A DNA stretch of 64,000 nucleotides. It comes from Catonia carolina (lineage: Eukaryota; Arthropoda; Insecta; Hemiptera; Achilidae). Shown here in pieces: positions 1 to 10,925 of the stretch. Where the stretch lies: the NCBI GenBank assembly GCA_035578175.1, contig JAQMRL010000011.1:817501-881500 (forward strand), given 5' to 3'. The translations under genes were made by a program, and so were the position numbers. How positions within the stretch are numbered: position 1 is the first letter of the stretch; every line of letters starts with the position of its first letter. Under the pieces are notes generated by a model, which saw only the letters and a program-made list of their open reading frames with translations, had not been told where the DNA came from and searched no databases.

Positions 1-890
1 ATGACAAGTTTGAGCAATGTGGGTGAAAGATTGGACATATTCTTATCTGCATGAGTATGAAACATCACCGGTAACGGGGTAGAAAACATGGTTTCTTATC
101 TCTTCTTTCTAGGGCTGAGAGATTTTCGCATTGATGTTGAAGAAAGCTGTGAAATCCCTTATCTTCCGAAATGAGGGTAGTATACAAGTGATATATATAA
201 TACAGAAGTCTATCTAATGGAAGTGGAGGCTGACATAAACAGTCGTGGAGTCGGGTGAGGAGTTTTGATGTGCAGAAATCTGAGACAAACCGACTGTGAA
301 TCCCAGGCTAAATATTGGGCCTACACTAATAACAGTAAAATATAGGGAGGTACGCCACCCAACAGGCGTAGGGATTCCTGCACTACTCTTTACTCCACGG
401 TGTAGTTTATAACGCCCCATTGAACTCGCTTTCTTCTTATTATTCTTGTACACTCTATTTCTCATCATTCTCTCTAACACTCAGCAGTTATTTTCTTTTC
501 TATTTCGAATTTTCAGAGTTTCCACCCTTTTCTCTTTAAAAGCAGTTTTCTGGAAATTTACTGATTCTATTTGTATAATTGCGATTTCAAGGGTTTACAC
601 TAATTTTAAGTATTCCGCATTTTAACACCAAAACTTCTTTTAAAACATGTTTCTCTTACACTATTGATTCAGCAACTGTTCTAAAATGCCACGAAAAGTA
701 TCTTCGCTCAAATAAGATATTTACTGGCAAACTTGACAAACTTTTAACAGAGTTTGAGAGTAATATTTTATCAACTATTCGTTCACGTTTAATTTAGATT
801 TACAGACAACATTAAGCCTACCTATTATACTTTTCATTAAGTCATATGTCAACTTATATTCATACAAAATTAAAATTTGATTCCGAGAAC
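1..890. other. No recognised feature
   Basis: AT-rich sequence. The short frames at 214-480 and 579-797 show no domain and no repeat partner in the window. Confidence 0.6.
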
Positions 891-910
891 GCTACTTTTT
901 AAAAAGTAGC
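891..910. repeat. Perfect 20-bp palindrome
   Basis: GCTACTTTTTAAAAAGTAGC. Isolated; no gene near enough to suggest a terminator. Confidence 0.9.
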
Positions 911-1379
911 TGTTTAAAAAAGTTATTTGTTTTACACGTAACTTTATTTTACTTTATTAACGTCACTTTCAAATACGAGTATAAAAAAGTTACGACTTTT
1001 ATTGGCAAGCATTCGCTAACCATTCGCAGCAAAATAGTACTGGATAAGGGAATCGTAAAACACTTTAAATAGGTAGCTACATAGGGTGTGACATAAAATC
1101 AGTTGTTTATAATAAAATTGGCGCAATGGTGAATAGATTTCGGGCAATATATGTTAAAATAAAAAATCTTTAGAGGAAAACTGATGAAACTTCTTAATAA
1201 TGTTGGGAGTCCCAACTTTAACATATCTATCCGAAACACGGGTTATATCGACAGTAATGGACACAAGCTGTGGAAATTAGCTTTCTACGTTATGTGAACG
1301 TAAAATATTTATGTAATACTTAAACGTTTACATAAATATACACATTAACACATAAAGTAGTTCGAGACAGTTAACGTAA

Positions 1380-1930
1380 TCCTTGTAACCTATTTAATTT
1401 GTCGCCGACTGCCGCGCTAATTCGTCGCCTACAGACAGTCCCGGAGCCTGCCGCGGGAAGCGCTTCCAACGCGTAGCAAGCAGTGCTCCCTCCAATATGA
1501 AGTGGACTCACCGGAGGGGTATAAAAAGAGCTGCCCTGAACCGCGAGAGCCACTCACTATCCAGTCCCCGACCAGGAAAAAACACAAGAAGAAGAAGAAG
1601 AAAGAGAAGAAGAAGAAGAAGAAGAAGAACAGCCCCGCTGAGACCGGGCGCAGCCATCCCTGGTCGACGCTACCGGTGGCGGGCGTCACATTCCCGTACC
1701 GGTCAGCCGAAGGAAGCCCATGCGTGCCCGCTGCGATCACGGTGACGAGTGAGCCCAGCGCAGGCCCGGAAGGAACCGCCTCGGCCGACCCGACACTGCG
1801 GTGCTCTTATGGCCACGCTGCAATGGGGACCCAACTGCCGCTGAGGGAAGGCTAGGCTTGAACCCGGTAGCTGAGACATCACCCTTCGGGCACCGCGCTG
1901 CACACGCCGGCTCGACGCGTCCGACCACCT
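1380..1930 (+). promoter_or_regulatory. CpG-rich island with TATA-type core promoter
   Basis: About 550 bp of clearly GC- and CpG-rich sequence in an AT-rich window. It holds a good TATA box, GGGGTATAAAAAGAG (TATAAAAAG at 1520-1528). An initiator-like TCACTAT follows about 30-36 bp downstream (1554-1560), and CCAAT lies upstream at about 1492. Then comes a GAA-rich purine tract (1586-1629) and CpG-rich sequence to 1930. A 117-codon frame from 1502 begins upstream of the putative start site and reads mostly Lys over the GAA tract, so I do not call it a gene. It could be the promoter and first exon of a host gene, or the promoter region of an unrecognised retroelement. Confidence 0.45.
1586..1629 (+). 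repeat. GAA microsatellite
   Basis: (AAG)n with one interruption (GAAAGAG), inside the CpG-rich island. It produces poly-Lys or poly-Arg frames on the plus strand and poly-Phe on the minus strand. Confidence 0.95.
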
Positions 1931-2149
1931 ACAACGCTTTAAATTGTTTTTTTGTATACTCCTATGCACGGACAGAACTCTTTGTGAAGAAGAGTTTTTG
2001 CATATAAGTATGTATATTTAGTTAAAAATATTGTATACTTATACAGCTTAGTTTAGTAATAAAATCTTAATGCATATTTAACTAAATAAAATATCAAATA
2101 CTGAGAACAACAATTAGAAGCGTTTTTACACCAACAGTAAATCACCTGA

Positions 2150-2248
2150 TCTATAGATGAAAAGGATTGATAAAATAAGCTATAATAGGAATCAAACCCG
2201 GGACTTTTGGGTAGAAGCCAATTGCGCTGACCACTATATCACGGGTTA
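2150..2248 (-). mobile_element. SINE A, partial copy
   Basis: The tRNA-related head is read on the minus strand: GTGATATAGTGGTCAGCGC (A-box region) and CCCGGGTTTGATTCC (B-box region). A decayed body follows, with an anticodon-like GGCTTCTACCC as in the other copies. The 3' tail is lost. Confidence 0.7.
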
Positions 2249-4520
2249 TACAATATTTATTTCCTAGGGTCTCGCAGAGCGCCATCCTTAACCTGAAATT
2301 GTATGATGTTTTACTCTAATTTTATAATTTTATCCCGGTTTTACCCGGGAAACCCAATTCTTCTTAAATTATTTGGGTAGTATGTTCATGAAATTTATTT
2401 TTAATTAAGCAAGTATTTTTACCTTTTACTCTCGGGGAATATTTTGTTTTAACAACTATCAAATGTTTTAGCGTAACGATATTCTTGATTCTTTTATTGT
2501 AATAGATATATGAATTAGAATAAAGATACTTAATGGGTTTTGTTCATATAGTTCTGTTAGGTAGTCACAATATAAAATGGCTGGCCCAAACACTGTTATT
2601 TGGCGATTCGAAGCAGACTGGACTGGACTGGCCCGGAAGCCAAATAGTATATTATAGTGTACTAAACACAATATAATATTTCTTTCTGTAGCATATTGAA
2701 TAATTGTGAGAAATAAATATATATGCAATAGTAATAATTATATAAGTAACTAGAAGGAGGTTGTATAATAAAAAGGGATGAATACTAAAAGAACACTTTA
2801 ACCATTAACAACATTTGAGGGTATGTAAAGGTGTGTAAGGGTATGTTTAAATATAAATACAGAATATGATTAGAGGGAGGAGTTTAGATGAGGAGGGTTC
2901 TATGATTTATGTTGAATCTTCTTTAATAGTAGCGTCAGTATTATTATTATTATTGGTTTTATCTTTCAATAGTACACTTAGAAATAAAGCTTTCAGCTGT
3001 TGTGGCCGCTTTAGAGAACCAAGGAAGGACGATCAAGTATCCCCTGTATAGAATTCTAAGTTGTATAATAATATATTCGTATGCAAACCTATCTAGGATG
3101 TAATTTATAAGGTGTTGGACAGGAAGAAGAAAGTAAAGGTCTAAAGGACTAAGAGGACAAACCCCCCGTCGGTTAGTTTTAGATAGATGCGGGTTCTTAT
3201 AAAGGGAGGTTGTCATTAAGGAGGGGTCAACGATCTACTAGAATATTGTTGCGACATTATAGATTGGAGACAAGGTGACAACCATGATTAATGATCAAGG
3301 ATTAAGAAGGATTTTATTATATTATTGATAATAGGCGTTTCGCTATTATATATTATGTATTATATAAAATATAATACTAAATTCTACATCGTCATAAGAC
3401 TGACCGATTGCTTGTATTGTTATTTACTATTCATTTAACAACTTAACATATCTTTATTTGGATAACTCCTACAAGTTTCCAAACAAATAATTTAACTTTT
3501 TCAATATGATGAAGAAACTTCCCATGTTTAATCCCGTAAATAAATTCAACCCGTAATTTTTTTTAAAATTTTAACTGTCAAATTAATTGTTAATATTTAA
3601 TACGACGTTATTTTTATCTTGTTTTTTACAAATGATTAAATTTTTGGAGCATAAAAAATTATAAATCCAGTTTTCTTTTATTCGATTGAACAAGATTTGC
3701 AACATTTATTAGTATAATAGGTTCACAAAGAAAAGGATAAATAATTTGCATGATAGTCCGGGAGAAAGGAACCGTGCAAAATTGCTTTTTGCTATATTCA
3801 TATATACCTCTATAGGTATGAATAATAAAAAAGAACATGTCTCTTTTTGTTATTATACAATGCACAATATTTCTTCGCATAATCAGATTTGTTATTTTAC
3901 GTGGCATTTAACGATAACAATTAAATTTATTCTTTTTTTTTCTTTAACTTTTTTTTGCAATCGCTTAGCAACATCAAAGAAGCTCATATTATTCAGTACG
4001 GAAATAAAAAATGAATTATAAATATAAAAAGATTTAACGAACCTTATAAATATAATTGGTTTTATGAATTGCAAAATTTAATTCAAATTATTTGACCGAA
4101 CGAAAACATCCATTATCGTTCAGTTATGAAATATTAAATATTTTGATCAACTTGAAAGATTCATATTCGAATTGAAAATGTGCGTAATCTTATGTCTTTC
4201 TGTGAAGAAAGTTTTTAAACGACGCTAGATTACAGCCGTAGAAGATAAAGTATGAATCGCATGAATCGCACTGAGGAGAAAGGAACTAAGTCAAAATTTT
4301 CAATTTTCCTTTTATAGATAATTTTTGTTTTTTTAGACTAAACTGGATCATACTGTGAAGAAAAGGGATCATGCCAGCATTGTATATAAGTTAGAAAATG
4401 TTGCATAGTTTACTGTATAATGTGGAGAAGGGAACCAAGTCATTGATTTGGTTTCTTACTCCCCAGTACAATAATTCTTGTTGTAGTGTTGGTACTACAT
4501 AGTGTTGGTATTTAGAGGTT
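2249..4520. other. No recognised gene
   Basis: AT-rich. There is a GACTGGACTGGACTGG microrepeat near 2617, an ATT triplet run near 2938-2956 and poly(T) tracts. Frames at 2468-2728, 2866-3051 and 3659-4074 are low-complexity and unrecognised. Confidence 0.6.
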
Positions 4521-4703
4521 CATTGTAATAACTTTATGATAATCTCAAACAATTAAGCAAATTACTTTAAAATCACACATAACATTATAGACCTTTATTT
4601 TAGAACACAACAATCCGTAACAGCCGTAAAATAAAGGTTTATACGGTTGTGTGATTTTAAAATAATTTTTTTAGTTTAAAATTATCATAAAGTTATTACA
4701 ATG
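4521..4703. mobile_element. Foldback MITE-like hairpin element
   Basis: The ends are 23-bp perfect inverted repeats beginning CATTGTAATAACTTTATGAT. Inner segments also pair: TTACTTTAAAATCACACA with TGTGTGATTTTAAAATAA, and CCTTTATTTTA with TAAAATAAAGG around 4592-4640. The whole 183 bp can fold into one imperfect hairpin. It has no coding capacity, as expected for a MITE or foldback element. No clear target duplication was seen, so the superfamily is unknown. Confidence 0.65.
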
Positions 4704-5120
4704 GCTAGAATCCTTAAAAAACTAGGGAAAATTTCAGTATGCTTCAAATGTAAAAGGTTAAATTCAAAAATAAAAAGTTCAGTCTTATGTGACATTGCCA
4801 AAAAAGCTGCAGAAACAGAACTTGATGTTCACTAGAAAAGGGCAAAACATTTTATCACTCTATGATTGAAGCTGAAGAAAAGTTTCGTGACAATTGATAT
4901 TTAATTGTTAAGTGACAATTGGTATTTTATGTTTCGACTACATACAGAATCTCCCTCTTCCTTCGATACCCGCCCAAAAAATTTTCTACATGCGCCAGCT
5001 GTGGGTTAACGTTTTCTGTGTCCACGACATTAAGAATGACAATTGCATACTATATATCTCTATCATGAAGGCCAAGCCCGTAAAGGTGCTAATGAGGTAG
5101 CTTCTTTCTAATCTTATTTT
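4704..5120. other. No recognised gene
   Basis: Begins right after the MITE. The plus strand reads MARILKKLGKISVCFKCKR from 4701 for about 45 codons before a stop. No family is recognised. Confidence 0.5.
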
Positions 5121-5285
5121 TAGTTTATTTCAAGTCGTATCAACAGCTCGGTCATTAGCGACTACGGTTGGATCTGGAACGGTGGGTTTCTTCTTAAAAT
5201 TTCCAGAGCCTGGCCGGTAATTGAACCCGGGACCTCCGTGTGGTAGGCTAGTGCGTTACCACTACGCTACAGATGTGGTCATTTC
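5121..5285 (-). mobile_element. SINE B, full copy
   Basis: Minus-strand head: TCTGTAGCGTAGTGGTAACG (A box TAGCGTAGTGG) and GGGTTCAATTACCGG (B box). The body is CTCTGGAAATTTTAAGAAGA, ...CCGTAGTCGCTAATGACC, and the end ACTTGAAATAAACTA. The body differs from SINE A, so this is a separate tRNA-derived family. Confidence 0.8.
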
Positions 5286-6299
5286 TAAACCATTACATAG
5301 ATAATTTTTTACCGAAAAATTTAACTGATCTCTACCTATGCTGTTGCATGTCCTGGCTAAAACAGGAACCACACAGTACTTTGATTTTGTGGGAGGCTCG
5401 TGGTGTCAGATAAACTTCATAAAGTAAAGTACAAATTTCTGGAGCGAGGCCATTTATATCTACCCTGCAACGGTGATTTTGGTGTCTTTAAAAATAAAAT
5501 AAAAGCGATCCGATCTTATTTATATTCCTATGGATTACGTAGAACTTATTTTGTAATGCAAACAAAAATGTTGTCTTGAAGATGGTGAAAACTGATAACA
5601 TTCTAGATTTTGATAAATGATGGCCGCATTACTTTAAAAAAAGAGTTAACTCTTTAGAAACGAGCACAATTAATACTTCAGAAATCAGAAGCAAGTATTT
5701 ATGCCTACACGTTCCAAACACTATAAATTTAGAGGCGGATTAATGAGTTTTTATTGTTTTATAATTTTTATTTAAATCGCTGGTCAAAAGATCCATAAAA
5801 TATATCAAAATTTTAATAACCTTTCAATTATTTGGAGACTAATGAGCTTCAATTCAGACTAACATTTCTGTCCAATTAGTTTGGTGTTTCCTGTTTTTCA
5901 TTCCTCCAATTTCTTAAAATTTACTCTACGTCATGCAAATAATATTGAGGAGCTGCAACTCCTTGACAACTCAAACCTCAAGATTGAAGCGCCAGAAAAC
6001 CTTCGACTTCGTTTGGTTTATGCAATTTTATATTCTTTATTAGTCTATTTTATGATAATTTTTAAATAATTATCAATTGTAATAAATATATTGTATCACA
6101 ATTGTAACAATTATCTTGAATTATTATGTAATTATGGTAGTTTAAGATTGAATAAAATTGTTCGTTGTCTAAAACTAGTTTTTTTTATTTTACGCCCACA
6201 TTGGAGCACCTGAATCAGCTTCCTCTTCTGCACACAAAACGTTTTCATTCTTAACGACTAAGACTAGTTTACAATAAAAGTAAATAAAAATATCCAATA
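5286..6299. other. No recognised feature
   Basis: AT-rich. A 62-codon frame (5881-6069, with NIEELQLLDNSNLKIEAPEN) looks peptide-like but matches nothing I know. Confidence 0.5.
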
Positions 6300-7027
6300 C
6301 AGTATAGTCGCGGTAATCCGAACACGTAGATGTCCGACCTTTGTGGATTATCGATGTGAGGATCAAATTACAAATACGATATACGGTAGGATAAAAAAGA
6401 CAGGTAAAAATAGAAACAATGGTCACTTGTGATTGGCAGTGCTGTTACTCCACGGGAAAAATGTTATAGGATTTTTCAACTTTAAATCCAGCGGCAGTCA
6501 TTTCCCTTTTATGAACTAAGATGTTTCCAGGCAACTTTTCCAGTCCAATGCCGACTGATCTCCATTGTAAACTTGATCTGCTGTTAAACCCCGTATTTCT
6601 ACTTCAGCCTAGAATTTTGTTTTAAAGTTCATAAAATCGTCGATATCACTAGAATTTTTTTCATCGGTAAAAGTTAACAGTCTTATACCTTATCGTCGTT
6701 TAAATTTGTCCAGCGAGCCTATACTGGCATGAAAGTCGTCTTTCCCGGTCATTTCCTTGTAGAAAAACTTCGCTTTTGGGTGAGAATGTCTCCACTGACT
6801 ATAGATTACCTTGCTCTTTCTTGCAAAAACCATGAGTATAAAGCCCGCTCGGCATCTGGTTTACCAGCTGCTTTCAATGTTTTTCTTTTCAGTGGCCCGC
6901 ACTCCTTTCATTAGACGTTTTTAAAGAATTTTTCCAAATTAAAAAAAATTTTAAACATATTAATGTGATCGTTCGGATTACTGGAGGTTTCGGTGTACCG
7001 GGGGTTCGGATTACTGCGACCGTACTG
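6300..7027 (-). mobile_element. Pogo/Tigger-like DNA transposon remnant 1
   Basis: This is a 728-bp element with near-perfect inverted ends starting CAGTA(T/C)(A/G)GTCGC(G/A)GTAATCCGAAC at both termini and flanked by TA on each side, the target duplication of the Tc1/mariner superfamily. The minus strand carries a decayed transposase: AERALYSWFLQERAR, stop, SIVSGDIL (6915-6785). After a shift come PKAKFFYKEMTGKDDFHAS and LDKFKRR (about 6785-6700). Then follow GIRLLTFTDEKNSSDIDDF and GLTADQVYNGDQSALDWK (about 6690-6540). This order is the CENP-B-type DNA-binding domain followed by the first catalytic Asp block (YNxDxxxLxWK) of Tigger transposases. The rest of the DDE domain and the N-terminus are deleted, so it is non-autonomous. 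The terminal GTTCGGATTACTG motif is repeated inside the right end (6971 and 7005). Confidence 0.88.
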
Positions 7028-10000
7028 TATTTTTAAAAATAAATATCAAACTGTTAAAATCCAAAAAGATAATAAAAAAGAAATTCAATTATTATATTTT
7101 TTAGTAAGTTAAGCTGCAAATTATTTACTTTATTTCAAAAGAATCAAGATGCTTTTCCAGGAAAACAATTTTTGTATGTTTCAGTTCTAACCATGGCCGA
7201 CGAATTTACACAAATAAATTAGGAATAACATTCATAGAGTTTGTGTAGCCTGAACTTGCTTTATATGTATAGATATATTTTTGTTTAATTATATGGACAT
7301 ATTAGTCGTAATTGCAAAAAAAAAATGCGGTGTGGATTATAGAATGACCCCTACTGAGTAAAACGTGCTCTAGAACCCATATCTTTGAAAGCATCATTTC
7401 TCACTTTGAATGGATATTATTCTTTACACTCTTCATGAATATCATCTTCATGTTCACTCAATAAGGGGAAGGGGTTTTGACCAGTAGCCTTCATCTACCC
7501 GTACGTGACGCAAGTATACCACCCGTGGGCTGTTGACCACTAAGTGCTCCCTGTTGTCCACGATCAGCCTTGTTAGTACGCAGTCTTGGGTATGACCATT
7601 ATAGTTACGTGTGTCTTCCTTATTTTTTCCCTTCCGGGTAAATGAGGGTAAAAATAACCACAAAGGGTCTGTTTGATTATTCTTTATGTACGACAAAATG
7701 TTTTGAACGCTTGGATAAATCCATACATATTTAAAATAATAAGCCTACATAAATTTCAATATTATTTTGTTCATCTTCACTAAATATAACTTGTAAATAA
7801 TTCTTTCTAGATCAGGTTTTTACATTTACTAACACCTACATTATGAAATATGTTCATGACGAGTGACAAAAAACTAGTACAACAGGCAACTTTTTTTAAC
7901 AAAAGCAACATTTGTTCAATAATTCAAACTACGGTTTCTTACATTAAAATTTGTTAAAGTCGCAAACAAACAAATTATTAATGAACAATGAGACAATATA
8001 ATTTGTCAGGAACTCTAAACCAAACATTTTTCGATTTAGTTTTGGCATTTAATCCCCTTTCGAAGAGTACATTACAATTAATCATCAAATCCTAAGATAG
8101 AATAATTATAAATTTTACAGAGGATTATCACACCTTGAGACCTTCAGGCAGTGAAAACAGACTATATTTTATTTTTATTAAGTCTACTTATATCTAAGAA
8201 ATTCCACTGGGTATAAAAATTGGCAGACCTTAATACAATAAAATAAATAGGAAGAGAATTCGGCCAATCCTCCCAAGAATCTTAAATTTTAAAAATATCT
8301 TAGTCAAATTTTAAAGTATTGCAAAGAGTTTTATTAATAAGATCTTAAAACAAAGGATAATAAACAAATCATTAACATTTTTCTATGATTTAATGAACAG
8401 ATAAATCTATAAATAATTAAAATGGGCCATGTTAAATAAATTAATAGGTTCCAATTTGTTCAAATACTAACACATCCTTTGAACAATATTATTTGTGAGA
8501 AATAAGCTACCTGTGTTTATAAACAACGCAATGTGTTCTATGTGTTTGGAAACAATAACTGAGCAGTTCAGTCTCAATTATATTTTTGTGAAGGCCCGTA
8601 ATGCGGCCAAATGAGTTTTCTAGGCGTATACTGTCAGCGCTTTATATTCTTAGATACAAGATCTGGTTTAAGGGAAGAATACTGGAAAATTTTAAAGGTT
8701 TATCTTTGACTTTATATTATGAATAATAAGATTATTATTTTTATTTAAATATATATACGAAAATTCATCAGAGTGCAAACACACCTTTTCCTTTCAAACT
8801 CGCCCGTTGGACAGGACGCCAAATGAAATATGCATTCGCTTATATTAAAATACCTTTTTGTTTGATTATTTTTAAACTTTTGAATAAAATATAAATTTGT
8901 GTTATAAATATGTCTTTTGAACTTATTTGATTATCTATGTAGATAATTTCCTATATTTCTTTATTATAAAATTTTAATCAATATTTTTTGTAATTTTAAA
9001 ACACACTTTTGATTCATTTAAACAAGTGAAAACTTTCATTACTTAACAGCTAATTTTTAATTATTTGTTGAGATTATTAAGTTATTTAATTGAATAGTTT
9101 AGAAATAAGATTTTAATTATAATAAGCCAAAAAAATATATAATAATTACAATGAATGTTAATTATAATAATTTAAAAAAGGTAAAAATTTACTTATAAAT
9201 GTTTACATATCAATAAGAGTCAGACTATAAACAAATGGTTGCCTAATCAGTTTTAGGGTTTTATCACCTTGCACATTTGTAATGCTACATAAACGAAAAC
9301 GAATGTTGTTTGGTCGGCCTACCATTGCGACGAAGAAAAAAATGTTTTTTCCTAAGAAAGACCTACAGAATAGTCACATTATATTTTAATAATCTGGAAA
9401 CTAATTACTAAATCAACCAAAATTGTTTGTCAGTGAGTTATTTCCATTACTGAGGGCAATACCTTCCCAAAATAACTTTTTATAATTCTCTTATTACCAT
9501 GCAAGTATTAATCAGCCTCAATTTCAGTTTTCTTAGAAAAGAAAAATTATGGATGAGTGAATGAACCAGTGAATATGATTGTGAGAGCTTTCAAATTTAC
9601 TTCTGTATATAAAATGAATAACCGAATATTATTTTAAGACAAAGAAAAATATTCAAAGATAAAGTCTCGTGCATTATTAATATTATAAAGAGTAGTAAAT
9701 GAATAATTGAGAAGATAAGATTATGAAGCAACGATAAGTTTAAAGATAGAAAAGGGGTAATAGTAAGCCATGTTGTTTGATAAAATAGGGAGCAAGGAGC
9801 AAAGGAACATGGAACAGTTGTGCGGTACGAACATCAATCACGGGGAGAGTGCTAGGATACGTTCTCTGGCTAAATGATCCAGTTCCTTTTGCTCTCGCAC
9901 CCGCCGTTATTCTAGATCATCATCAAAGTGAGGTATAATTAATGATCATTCAGTTTAATAAATAACTCTTATCATTCAATTTCAAATTTGTTATATGCTA

Positions 10001-10328
10001 TTACTGACTAAATATCTAACCACTGCTTTTAGAAACACTCAAACCGACTTCATTATTCTTGAATTTCATTTTAAATGTCATTAATACTGTACAAGACAGT
10101 TAAATGAATATGGGATATATTTTTTAATATATGATATTCATTATCTGTCAGAAGGAGTCAACTGTTAATCAATAATTCTTTTAAAAATACAATTTTCTGT
10201 TTAGATGGAGGTCGTTTTAATCCAAGTAATATTGTGTATTGATTTGATCTGGAATAAAGATAATGATCAAAAACGATTAACGTCTCAAATGAATTTGAAA
10301 TAAATTTTGGAAAATTCTACTCCTTTTT
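7028..10328. other. AT-rich intergenic sequence
   Basis: Apart from the unrecognised frame at 7454-7696, about 3 kb with almost no open frames. A GC-richer patch at 9790-9920 holds no recognisable motif. Confidence 0.6.
7454..7696 (-). other. Unrecognised 80-codon frame
   Basis: The minus-strand frame MSYIKNNQTDPLW...PLPLIE is mixed in composition and less AT-driven than its neighbours. I recognise no domain, signal peptide or membrane segment, and no matching copy elsewhere in the window. Coding status unknown. Confidence 0.2.
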
Positions 10329-10619
10329 AAAAGCATGCATCTACTTTCCACCCTGCAAATGACACCTTCACTTCATTCACTATAGGGTCTGGCTGTATAA
10401 TAAAATAGGAGATAAATGTGACTAGTGTCTTTTACACCTCTACCTCTTAAGTTCTTAAATGCTTGTAATATAAATGGCTGACCATGTGATAAGAAGCAGA
10501 ACTATTTTCTTGTAGTAGTTAGAACTAGCTACAATAATACTAAGCTATAATAATAATAAAGGTACAATCATAGGAACGTGAGCAAATAATTTGATACTCC
10601 ATCGGCCTGTTATAGACAG
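10329..10619 (-). mobile_element. Family D repeat, 3'-truncated
   Basis: Family D is an about 390-bp dispersed repeat. By its (AAC)n tail it is oriented with TGCCCATAACAAGCAGG at the 5' end. This copy keeps the 5' half (ending near the ATTTGCAGGGTGGAAAGTAG block) with insertions at 10515-10590, and lacks the 3' half. Confidence 0.75.
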
Positions 10620-10663
10620 ATATAAACAGTACAAAAATGAGAGAGGTTGTGACATTTTCTTCG

Positions 10664-10925
10664 AGATAGATTTTGTTTACATTATTTACAAAGAATTTTT
10701 ATATTAAATCTATAATCAATTTCATTAGAATTCGTGAGGTATAGCAAATGAGGGCTTGCTGGTATCACACAAAGTAAGAAAAGAAATTTAGATAAAAGAT
10801 TTTGTTTACATTATAAAGAATTTTTTATTTTAATTTTTAATCAATTTCATTAGAAATCGTGAGGCATAGCAAATAAGGTCTTGCTGGTATTACACAAAGT
10901 AAGAAAAAAAATTAGATAAAAGAAT
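10664..10925. repeat. Tandem duplication, 130-bp period
   Basis: Two copies in direct order, offset 130 bp. Each starts GATTTTGTTTACATTAT, contains ATCAATTTCATTAGAA and GTGAGG(T/C)ATAGCAAAT, and ends with CACAAAGTAAGAAAA and TAGATAAAAG. Roughly 90 percent alike by eye. Confidence 0.85.

Noticed and set aside
1502..1855. 117-codon frame MDSPEGYKKSC... as a lysine-rich protein
   Set aside because: It starts upstream of the putative transcription start, its Lys run is just the GAA microsatellite, and all frames stay open here because the region is GC-rich.
5225..5285. tRNA gene on the minus strand
   Set aside because: It is the head of SINE B, with copies at 23.2, 42.6 and 53.5 kb; the cloverleaf is incomplete.
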